From positions 1-64,000 of the forward strand of contig VGXS01000010.1 of assembly GCA_016873225.1 (NCBI GenBank): 64,000 bases of DNA, in the 5' to 3' direction. The notes below the pieces were generated by a model that saw only the letters and a program-made list of their open reading frames with translations, did no database searches and was not told where the DNA came from. A program made the translations under genes and the position numbers. This DNA comes from Planctomycetota bacterium. GTDB lineage: Bacteria > Planctomycetota > Planctomycetia > Gemmatales > Gemmataceae. Below, one piece after another: positions 35,933 through 42,176 of this stretch (within the stretch, counting starts at the first letter, position 1; each line of letters starts with the position of its first letter).

Positions 35933-36889
35933 ATGAAAGGAAAACGGCTCGCTTTCACCCTCATTGAATTGCTCGTGGTCATCGCCATCATCGGCATCCT
36001 CATCGCGTTGCTGGTGCCGGCCGTTCAAAAGGTGAGGGAAGCGGCCAACCGGATGTCGTGCCATAACAACCTCAAGCAACTGGGGTTGGCGGCCCACTCC
36101 TACGAGTCTGCCCACGGCAGGCTTCCTCCCGGATGTCTCGGCGCCAAGCCTTCCGACAGTCACCTTGCCCCGGGATTCCTCAACTATCCCTATGTCAGCA
36201 GCCTCGCGCTTATGCTGCCCGGTTTGGAGCAGGAATCACTGTTCAAGTCGATGAACTTCCAACCCATCATCGGCGCCACGGGGCCGATGTGGTCGTCTGT
36301 GCCGTCGATCAGCACGGCAGCTCAGGCCCAGCCGAGCGTATTCCTCTGCCCATCGGACACGGCAAGGACAAGAAACGACCGCGTTTTCATGTACAACTAC
36401 GCGCTCAAGCTACCTGTGGCTCTTCCCGGAACCCCTCAGGCGTTGGTAACAGCCATCTTCTCCACCCCCCCCACGGGTAATCCACTGGGAAGGACCAATT
36501 ACACTGGCGTGGGCGGGATCTCGGGTGGCGGGATTGGGGCCAACACCGATTCATCCGCGGGAGTCTTTTTCAGTCAATCGATGACGCGGCTTTCGGACAT
36601 TCTCGACGGGACATCCCAGACGGCCATGTTTGGAGAAATTTTGTTTGACGCCCTTGTTTCATCGGCGGGAAGCGCCAGGTCCGCTTCCTGGATGGGGGTT
36701 GGTTGGTTGGGCACCCCCCTGGGCATCGACCAGACGGGGGCTTGGAACATGTATTCAAGCCGTCATTCAGGTGTGGTTGGTTTCGCATTCGTGGATGGTT
36801 CGGTTCGAACGCTCAAGTCTGGGATCAGTGCCAGCCAGTTGCAGGCCGTCATGGGCATCGCAGACGGCTCAACATGGGTTCCGGATTGA
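35933..36889 (+). CDS. DUF1559 pseudopilin-like secreted protein (first of three)
   Basis: This is a 318-residue protein. A type IV pilin/pseudopilin-like N-terminus ([20 protein letters not shown] after a basic MKGKRL) is followed by the DUF1559 hallmark [20 protein letters not shown] and, near the C-terminus, [17 protein letters not shown] (H-x-DG-V-R motif). ATG 35933 follows GGGAGG by 8 bases. DUF1559 proteins are enormously expanded in planctomycetes and are presumed to be processed by prepilin peptidase and exposed outside. The function is unknown. Unlike the two following paralogues it has no small lipoprotein downstream. Confidence 0.9.
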   Translation: MKGKRLAFTLIELLVVIAIIGILIALLVPAVQKVREAANRMSCHNNLKQLGLAAHSYESAHGRLPPGCLGAKPSDSHLAPGFLNYPYVSSLALMLPGLEQESLFKSMNFQPIIGATGPMWSSVPSISTAAQAQPSVFLCPSDTARTRNDRVFMYNYALKLPVALPGTPQALVTAIFSTPPTGNPLGRTNYTGVGGISGGGIGANTDSSAGVFFSQSMTRLSDILDGTSQTAMFGEILFDALVSSAGSARSASWMGVGWLGTPLGIDQTGAWNMYSSRHSGVVGFAFVDGSVRTLKSGISASQLQAVMGIADGSTWVPD

Positions 36890-36950
36890 GATCATTCCAT
36901 CCATTTGGAATCGGATAGACTTGGTGGCTATCTCATTGTGTTGCCGAAAT

Positions 36951-36962
36951 GTTCAATTGAAC
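36951..36962. promoter_or_regulatory. 12-bp perfect palindrome, possible operator
   Basis: GTTCAATTGAAC is fully self-complementary and lies about 60 bases upstream of the candidate -35 box of the second DUF1559 gene, in AT-rich non-coding sequence. A dyad of this size fits a dimeric regulator site, but a single 12-mer in AT-rich DNA can be chance. Confidence 0.22.
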
Positions 36963-37022
36963 TGAAATCTAAAATAGTGGCAGACAAGAATTTGGAAAAA
37001 ATCAAAAAATCATGTTTGAAAC

Positions 37023-37050
37023 TTGAAATGGATCAAAAAATAAATTAAAA
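37023..37050 (+). promoter_or_regulatory. Candidate promoter of the second DUF1559 gene
   Basis: TTGAAA (37023-37028), 16 bases, then TTAAAA (37045-37050). The same spacing and the same -10-like hexamer occur in front of the third DUF1559 gene. The predicted transcription start near 37057 places a stem-loop at the very 5' end of the message. Confidence 0.45.
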
Positions 37051-37058
37051 TTTTTCCT

Positions 37059-37087
37059 AGGATTCGTCAATCCTCCCTGCGAATCCT
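37059..37087 (+). promoter_or_regulatory. Leader stem-loop with anti-Shine-Dalgarno-like loop (DUF1559-2)
   Basis: AGGATTCG pairs perfectly with CGAATCCT around a 13-base loop containing TCCTCC. The inner 7-bp stem ends at 37086, 38 bases before ATG 37124. CTCC in the loop could pair with GGAG of the ribosome-binding site (37112-37115). A stem-loop of the same plan, but different stem sequence, lies at the same distance from the third DUF1559 start. Confidence 0.5.
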
Positions 37088-37123
37088 CTTGCTCTTCTTC
37101 ATTTATCTCAAGGAGTGGTCTCC

Positions 37124-38161
37124 ATGAACCACATTAAGCTTCGTGGGAAGGCATTCACCCTTATTGAATTGCTTGTTGTCATTGCGATTATCGCTGTTTT
37201 GATTGGCCTTTTGGTTCCTGCCGTGCAGAAGGTCAGGGAAGCTGCCAACCGGATGACCTGTACTAACAACCTTAAACAAATCGGGTTGGCGGTGCACAAT
37301 TATGAAAACACTCGCCAGCATCTGCCTCCAAGCATGACCAATCGGGGTGTTTCCGTTTTGGTTCTCCTGCTTCCTTTTCTCGAGCAGGAGGCCGCGTACA
37401 GGATTTGGGAACCAACCTTCACGACCGCGGGAGCGAGCTGGTGGGGATCAAACCTCTTGCCAGTATTGCCCGGATATGGGTCAAGACCTCCCGCCGGCAC
37501 CCCTTTCGCCAACACCAATGCTGTCAAAACATTTGTTTGTCCGTCGGCACCTGACCACAATTCAGCTAAAAATATGCCTCAACTCAGAATCTTTGGAATT
37601 CAGGGTAAGCATTTTCCTTCTGGGGGAATCTGGGCGAATGCTTCCCCTGCTCCTGGAATTAATGCCACAACCTACACATTCTCCGCAGGCAATGGCTTTG
37701 GTTCGACAATTTCCCAGACCGCTAAGACCAATTACCTTCCCAATATCGGATATGTGCAGAGCGACACATATATTGGTGCCATGCAATATAATAGCAACGG
37801 CAGGGGTATACCTATAAGCAGCATTCTCGACGGGACTTCAAATACTATTGCATTCTGTGAAACAGCCGGTGGTCTCAGCTTTGCTGGAACTGCCAACGCA
37901 GGCTGGAATTACTTTGCCTATGGGCATGGATATTTCGCAAGCGATTTTGGCATCTGCCCGAATTCGACGAATGCCAACTGTAACAATACCCCTGCAGGTC
38001 TTGGATTGTCCGCCGGTTTGCCTGGCAGTTTACATGGTAATAATCGAATCAATTCACTCTTCATGGACGGATCAATCCGCGCCATTAATAGTAGTCTAAA
38101 CTTCTCGACATATGTGTATATTTCAGGAATCTCGGATGGGATATCCGTCAATTTTGACTGA
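37124..38161 (+). CDS. DUF1559 pseudopilin-like secreted protein (second of three)
   Basis: This is a 345-residue protein with ATG 37124, AAGGAG 8 bases upstream. The N-terminus is [20 protein letters not shown], then [20 protein letters not shown], and the C-terminal motif is [20 protein letters not shown]. The gene and its flanks are visibly richer in A/T than neighbouring genes, with many AAT, ATA and TTT codons in its second half. This suggests a different origin or relaxed codon selection. A 57-residue lipoprotein gene follows after 27 bases and is probably cotranscribed. No function is known for the family beyond probable surface or appendage localisation. Confidence 0.9.
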   Translation: MNHIKLRGKAFTLIELLVVIAIIAVLIGLLVPAVQKVREAANRMTCTNNLKQIGLAVHNYENTRQHLPPSMTNRGVSVLVLLLPFLEQEAAYRIWEPTFTTAGASWWGSNLLPVLPGYGSRPPAGTPFANTNAVKTFVCPSAPDHNSAKNMPQLRIFGIQGKHFPSGGIWANASPAPGINATTYTFSAGNGFGSTISQTAKTNYLPNIGYVQSDTYIGAMQYNSNGRGIPISSILDGTSNTIAFCETAGGLSFAGTANAGWNYFAYGHGYFASDFGICPNSTNANCNNTPAGLGLSAGLPGSLHGNNRINSLFMDGSIRAINSSLNFSTYVYISGISDGISVNFD

Positions 38162-38188
38162 CTTTTTGTTTGTCACCAGGAGATTGAA

Positions 38189-38362
38189 ATGAAAATTTCT
38201 ATTGCTAGTATTTTTATAATTGTTGGAGTCGGCCTATCTGGATGTGGCCAATCTGCTCCTAATTCTGATCCTAAACCATCCGACCCAGCCAATGCTCCAG
38301 TTCTTAAGCAATTGAAGGCTGGTGGCGACGGGGAGCAAAAATCCGTCATGAAGCAAAACTGA
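38189..38362 (+). CDS. Small lipoprotein (57 residues) downstream of DUF1559-2
   Basis: ATG 38189 is preceded by CAGGAG at about 8 bases. The peptide begins MKISIASIFIIVGVGLSGCG, a short signal with lipobox LSGC and the lipidated cysteine at residue 19, followed by a Pro/Ser/Asp-rich stretch and ending KSVMKQN. It is 27 bases from the DUF1559-2 stop and just upstream of a strong hairpin, so it is the last gene of a two-gene unit. A second such lipoprotein follows DUF1559-3. No known family is recognised. Confidence 0.7.
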   Translation: MKISIASIFIIVGVGLSGCGQSAPNSDPKPSDPANAPVLKQLKAGGDGEQKSVMKQN

Positions 38363-38383
38363 CCTTTGAAAGGTCGTTTCCCC

Positions 38384-38414
38384 GGGGGGGATGGCATGGG
38401 TATGCCACCCCCCC
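38384..38414 (+). terminator. Strong hairpin ending the DUF1559-2/lipoprotein unit
   Basis: Seven G pair with seven C, and after a single bulged A (38391) TGGCAT pairs with ATGCCA around a GGGT loop. The structure starts 22 bases after the lipoprotein stop. The following ATTTCATT is a weak T tract, so this is a probable, not certain, intrinsic terminator. Confidence 0.55.
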
Positions 38415-38639
38415 CATTTCATTAACCGCAGCTTGCTCATGGAAATGGTCGCTCGGCAATAACTCACAAAGCAAAATGGTGGCCGGCGCATTCCTATTCA
38501 TGAATCCGAGGCCCATCCCGGAAATCAAACCAAAATCACCCACTTGTCCGCCCTTGCGTTTTGCCCATTTTTACGGTGTTTTTGATGGCGATGTTTTGAT
38601 CGCCAAATGATGAATTTACGAAAATTGATCAAAAGCGTT

Positions 38640-38667
38640 TTGACAAATCATTCGGAAAAGCTTAAAA
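38640..38667 (+). promoter_or_regulatory. Candidate promoter of the third DUF1559 gene
   Basis: A consensus -35 TTGACA (38640-38645) is followed, 16 bases on, by TTAAAA (38662-38667). It matches the arrangement at 37023-37050. The predicted start near 38674 falls at the foot of the leader stem-loop. Confidence 0.5.
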
Positions 38668-38671
38668 GGTT

Positions 38672-38699
38672 GGATGTGGCAACCTCTCTCGCCACATCC
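38672..38699 (+). promoter_or_regulatory. Leader stem-loop with anti-Shine-Dalgarno-like loop (DUF1559-3)
   Basis: GGATGTGGC pairs perfectly with GCCACATCC (9 bp) around the loop AACCTCTCTC. CCTCTC of the loop (38683-38688) is fully complementary to GAGAGG of the ribosome-binding site (38721-38726). The stem ends 38 bases before ATG 38737, the same distance as in the DUF1559-2 leader. Confidence 0.5.
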
Positions 38700-38736
38700 T
38701 CCTCATATCTCATGTCAACTGAGAGGGGTTTTCATC

Positions 38737-39675
38737 ATGAGACCATCCCATGCCTTGAGACGGGCGTTCACCCTTATCGAACTGCTCGTGGTGATCGCCA
38801 TCATCGCCATCCTGATCGGTCTTCTTGTCCCGGCCGTGCAGAAGGTCAGGGAAGCCGCCAATCGCGCCAGTTGCACGAACAACCTGAAGCAGATGGGCCT
38901 GGCACTTCATGCTTATCACGGATCTTTAGGTGTATTTCCCCAAGGTCATCGTCCTTGGGCTAATCCAGGGGTCACCACGGCCCCTTTTGAAGGTAGTTGG
39001 TCGTGGCAGGCCTACATCCTGCCTTACATCGAGCAAGAGGCCGCGTGGCAAAGCGCCAAATCGTTCGCGGCGTCTGGGGGTTCCAACTGGTACTCGTGGA
39101 ACAATCCTTCCGCCGCCATCAAGTTGAAAACCTACACCTGTCCCTCAGATTCAAGGGGGCCGGTCGCCTATCCAGGGCCAGCCAATGGCTTGCCGGTCGA
39201 TCAGGCCCTCACCGGTTATCTTGGAGTTTCCGGCACCGCCTCAACATCCCTGAATGGGATGCTTTATTCCGGATCGAAAGTCCGTTTCGCCGATGTCATC
39301 GATGGCACCACGAACACGATCATGGTGGGGGAAAGGCCACCCAACTCCAACTTGGAATATGGCTGGTGGTTCGCCGCCTATGGTTACGATGGCAAAGGAA
39401 ATGGCGATTGCGTGATGACAACCAATGATCTTGCCATCGCCAACTACTTCAGGGCCAATTACGGCTGTGACAACACCAACATGGCGGCCAAGATCGGCCT
39501 GAAGACAGGCAAGCCTGATGTGGGCTGTGATGCCGCCCATTTCTGGAGTTTTCATCCTGGTGGCAGCCAGTTCCTGATGGGTGACGGATCGGTTCGGCTC
39601 ATCAATTATTCAAGCGACAGCCTGATTCCCGCATTGACGACCACCAATGGCGGGGAAGTCAACAATCTTCCCTAG
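38737..39675 (+). CDS. DUF1559 pseudopilin-like secreted protein (third of three)
   Basis: This is a 312-residue protein. ATG 38737 follows GAGAGGGG by about 8 bases; an upstream in-frame ATG at 38674 falls inside the leader hairpin and is rejected. Seen are [40 protein letters not shown] and the C-terminal HPGGSQFLMGDGSVRLI, all standard for DUF1559 with a prepilin-type N-terminal methylation/cleavage site. It is followed by a hairpin and a 67-residue lipoprotein. GC content is back to the local norm, in contrast to the preceding paralogue. Confidence 0.9.
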   Translation: MRPSHALRRAFTLIELLVVIAIIAILIGLLVPAVQKVREAANRASCTNNLKQMGLALHAYHGSLGVFPQGHRPWANPGVTTAPFEGSWSWQAYILPYIEQEAAWQSAKSFAASGGSNWYSWNNPSAAIKLKTYTCPSDSRGPVAYPGPANGLPVDQALTGYLGVSGTASTSLNGMLYSGSKVRFADVIDGTTNTIMVGERPPNSNLEYGWWFAAYGYDGKGNGDCVMTTNDLAIANYFRANYGCDNTNMAAKIGLKTGKPDVGCDAAHFWSFHPGGSQFLMGDGSVRLINYSSDSLIPALTTTNGGEVNNLP

Positions 39676-39682
39676 CCACACC

Positions 39683-39707
39683 GGATCCGCCTGATTTTGG
39701 CGGATCC
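39683..39707 (+). promoter_or_regulatory. Intercistronic hairpin between DUF1559-3 and its lipoprotein
   Basis: A perfect 9-bp stem GGATCCGCC / GGCGGATCC with loop TGATTTT lies 8 bases after the DUF1559 stop and 27 bases before the lipoprotein start. It has no downstream T run, so it may act as a processing or stability element setting the ratio of the two products rather than as a full terminator. Confidence 0.45.
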
Positions 39708-39733
39708 ATCTTCCATTTCGTCGAGGCGCAATC

Positions 39734-39937
39734 ATGTTCAGCCGCATGCTTTCAGTTCCGTTGTGCTTGGCATTGATGGGCTGCGGTGGCGATCCTCCGC
39801 CCCCGGCCAACCTGCCCGCCGCGCCACCACCGGAAAATTCCAAGGCTGATGCGAACGCCTTGCCACGGGGCGGTAGGCAGCAACCCGATGGAGTCATGAA
39901 GGGGCCACCAGTCCGCGGGCAAGCTGCGCCCCAATAG
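39734..39937 (+). CDS. Small lipoprotein (67 residues) downstream of DUF1559-3
   Basis: The signal MFSRMLSVPLCLALMGCG carries a lipobox (ALMGC, cysteine at residue 17), followed by a Pro/Ala-rich segment (GDPPPPANLPAAPPPENSKA) and ending GPPVRGQAAPQ. GAGG lies about 8 bases before the ATG. Size, lipidation, Pro-rich character and position after a DUF1559 gene match the lipoprotein at 38189, though the sequences share little. No family is recognised. Confidence 0.7.
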   Translation: MFSRMLSVPLCLALMGCGGDPPPPANLPAAPPPENSKADANALPRGGRQQPDGVMKGPPVRGQAAPQ

Positions 39938-40004
39938 TGGGATGAATCGACCCCATGAGGGTATTTCATTCCCGTGGCACAAGGGGGCATCAACAAGGCT
40001 TCTG

Positions 40005-40021
40005 AGCAGGCGATGCCTGCT
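40005..40021. terminator. Small hairpin between convergent genes
   Basis: AGCAGGC pairs with GCCTGCT around a three-base loop, followed on the plus strand by TGATTTC. It sits between the lipoprotein (ends 39937) and the convergent esterase gene (ends 40059). Confidence 0.4.
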
Positions 40022-40058
40022 TGATTTCAATGCCATGCTCTGGAAGCCAACAACGGCG

Positions 40059-42107
40059 TCAGTCGGCCTTGATGACCGGGGAATCCGCCCCCAAGGCGGA
40101 GTGGTAGGCCTTGAGCCATTCCGTTGTGTTGGCGGATGGCTTGACAAGAGTCAGCGGCGTCACCGGTCCGGCGCATGCCAACCCGCCCAAGTCTCCATAC
40201 CGGATCGATCCGGGTAAAAAATGCGGATGTGCCGCGTCCTTCAGGTTGGAAAAACTGAACCCTTCCAGTTCGACCTCGGCGCGGGATACGAGATCTCCCG
40301 CCGCGGCACGGGCCAGCAGGGCGACAGGACCCATCGTTCCGATACCGTCCAACTCGACGGGCTTGCCTTGGTCCCGGGCGTGGGCCAAGGCCAAGAGGGC
40401 GTCACGAACCCGCTCGGTCAGCAGGGGACGGTTGTAGCACCATGTGTAAGGTGGAAATTTGGCATCCACCTTGGCCTTGGCCGGGGGACTTTCCCCTGTG
40501 CCAAGGAGGTCGACGGCCAGGAAACCCATTCCGGCGGCCAAGCCCTTGGCCACCTCGGTTGTCGGGGAACCGTTGTTGAACAAGGCTTTCTTGCCCATGG
40601 GATGGATCACCACGCGTATGGTTTTCAGTTCCTTGGCGGGGCGCAGGAACAACGCGGGAACGGCGGCGCCGTCATCGAGACGCTTGAGCCACTTCGCTTC
40701 CACCACCGCCCCGCCGGGGAGGGGGCGGGTGCCCTTGATTTCCACCCGGAACGAGTCGGGTGACGGGAGCGGACCGCCAAGCAAAACCTTGGTGACCGGT
40801 TCCAGGTGTTTTTTCCAGTCGCGCGCCTTGCCGGCGTCGGACGGGAATCGTTGCTTGAGGTCGGAGTCCTCGGCCTTGGCCAGGGCCAGCAGCAGTTCCG
40901 CCTCGCCCAACGCCGAGGGAGGCCGCTTGTGTTCGGCATCCCAGACCGAGAGCTCGTCCTTTGTGGCCAAGACGAATGGTTGTTCCTTCACGGGTTCCCG
41001 CGCGCCCAATTTCAGGTGCTTGTTGAACCAGTTGTACATGCTTTCACGGGAGACCTGGTTGTAATTGTGCCCGAATTCGGGCCAGCATTTTCCCGAGATG
41101 TTCGCGGGAGAGCCGAGCATGCCATAAAGGGTGCGCAATTGGGGCAAACCATGGGTTTCGATGGCCACCGTCCAGTCGTTGGCACCGCTGAGGGCCATGG
41201 GCTTGGGGGCAAACAGCGCCGCGATTTCGACATTGCCGGTGGCCACCCTGAGGAAGGGGGCGTTCTCGCAAACACAGCCTCCCTGCATCCGGGTGCCGAC
41301 CATGACGGCCGGGAAAACGGCTGAAGGGCGCGGGTCGAGGGCGCCAAGGATGAAGGTCTGGGTTCCTCCGCCGCTGGCACCGGTCACGCCGATGCGCGCT
41401 GGATCCACGCCAGGCAGTTCCACAAGGAAATCGAGGGCCCGGATGCAATTCCAGGTTTGCAGCATCATGGCGCCGTGAAGGCGCAGCAGCGTGTCGGCCT
41501 GCGTGAACCCCCCGCGGTGCTCGATGGGGCTGCTGTCGGCGTAACCGATCATGTCGTGATGGAAAACAACGCATCCCATGCGGGCCAACTGGGCGCAGCG
41601 AGCCTGAAGGGGCGACTGGGCTCCCTCGGGTGTTTTTTCAGCCCCCGATTTCAGTTCCTTTTCCCGTGATTTGGCATCAACGGTCAGGAATCGGCCGTTG
41701 GTCCAATGGCCATGCGGGCAGAGCACGGCGGGACGGAGGCCACTGGACGAACCGGTTGGCAGATAAAGGTTGCCGGTGACAAGGTGGCCGGGGAGGCTTT
41801 CAAACACCACGCGCTGGACCTCGTAGCCATCGCGCTTCACTCCCGGCCGGATGGATGCCTTCAGTGGGTTCTTGGCCGGCCATGGATACAGTCCCACGGC
41901 AATCTGGACTTGCGCCCGAAGGTCCGCCGAGCGGGCTTTCCAGGCGTTGGCATTGGATGGGGGCGAGAAATCGAAGTCGGTGTCGTTGAGCGTGCGGGCG
42001 CGGAGATGGCGACTGTCGGGACTTGTCTCCCCTGGGGCAAGGATCGTGTCGATGCCTTGTGACGGTACAAGGGTTCCGAGCACCGCCGCGATCACAAAGC
42101 CAATCAT
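40059..42107 (-). CDS. Secreted alpha/beta hydrolase, acetyl-xylan-esterase-like
   Basis: This is a 682-residue protein. ATG 42107 has a GGGGGGGAT ribosome-binding site; two ATGs further up (42125, 42128) lack one. The signal is MIGFVIAAVLGTLVPSQG. An alpha/beta-hydrolase domain covers about residues 60-370, with RPAVLCPHGHW (oxyanion region), CVVFHHDMIGYADS and the nucleophile elbow RIGVTGASGGGTQ; a histidine candidate is in CWPEFGHNYN. The C-terminal 300 residues form a second, degenerate hydrolase-like lobe. This layout is common in planctomycetes and annotated as acetyl xylan esterase/cephalosporin deacetylase. The substrate is probably an acylated polysaccharide, but this is inference. 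Confidence 0.8.
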   Translation of the reverse strand: MIGFVIAAVLGTLVPSQGIDTILAPGETSPDSRHLRARTLNDTDFDFSPPSNANAWKARSADLRAQVQIAVGLYPWPAKNPLKASIRPGVKRDGYEVQRVVFESLPGHLVTGNLYLPTGSSSGLRPAVLCPHGHWTNGRFLTVDAKSREKELKSGAEKTPEGAQSPLQARCAQLARMGCVVFHHDMIGYADSSPIEHRGGFTQADTLLRLHGAMMLQTWNCIRALDFLVELPGVDPARIGVTGASGGGTQTFILGALDPRPSAVFPAVMVGTRMQGGCVCENAPFLRVATGNVEIAALFAPKPMALSGANDWTVAIETHGLPQLRTLYGMLGSPANISGKCWPEFGHNYNQVSRESMYNWFNKHLKLGAREPVKEQPFVLATKDELSVWDAEHKRPPSALGEAELLLALAKAEDSDLKQRFPSDAGKARDWKKHLEPVTKVLLGGPLPSPDSFRVEIKGTRPLPGGAVVEAKWLKRLDDGAAVPALFLRPAKELKTIRVVIHPMGKKALFNNGSPTTEVAKGLAAGMGFLAVDLLGTGESPPAKAKVDAKFPPYTWCYNRPLLTERVRDALLALAHARDQGKPVELDGIGTMGPVALLARAAAGDLVSRAEVELEGFSFSNLKDAAHPHFLPGSIRYGDLGGLACAGPVTPLTLVKPSANTTEWLKAYHSALGADSPVIKAD

Positions 42108-42176
42108 GAATTTGATCCCCCCCATCATTTGCGATGGGAGGCAGACTAAGGCCAATCAGCCGGGTGGTCAATCAAC

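Larger units (their letters stand above)
38363..38736. other. Non-coding stretch between the second and third DUF1559 modules
   Basis: These 374 bases hold no supported gene. In order they contain a G/C hairpin (38384-38414) ending the upstream unit, a small inverted repeat GGCGAT/ATCGCC with loop GTTTTG (38587-38604), a candidate promoter (38640-38667) and a leader stem-loop (38672-38699) for the next gene. The stretch from 38415 to 38586 shows nothing I can name. Confidence 0.5.

Noticed and set aside
38674..38736. Upstream in-frame ATG for the third DUF1559 protein
   Set aside because: It lies within a perfect hairpin, would place 21 non-pilin residues before the prepilin-type N-terminus, and has no ribosome-binding site, whereas ATG 38737 does.
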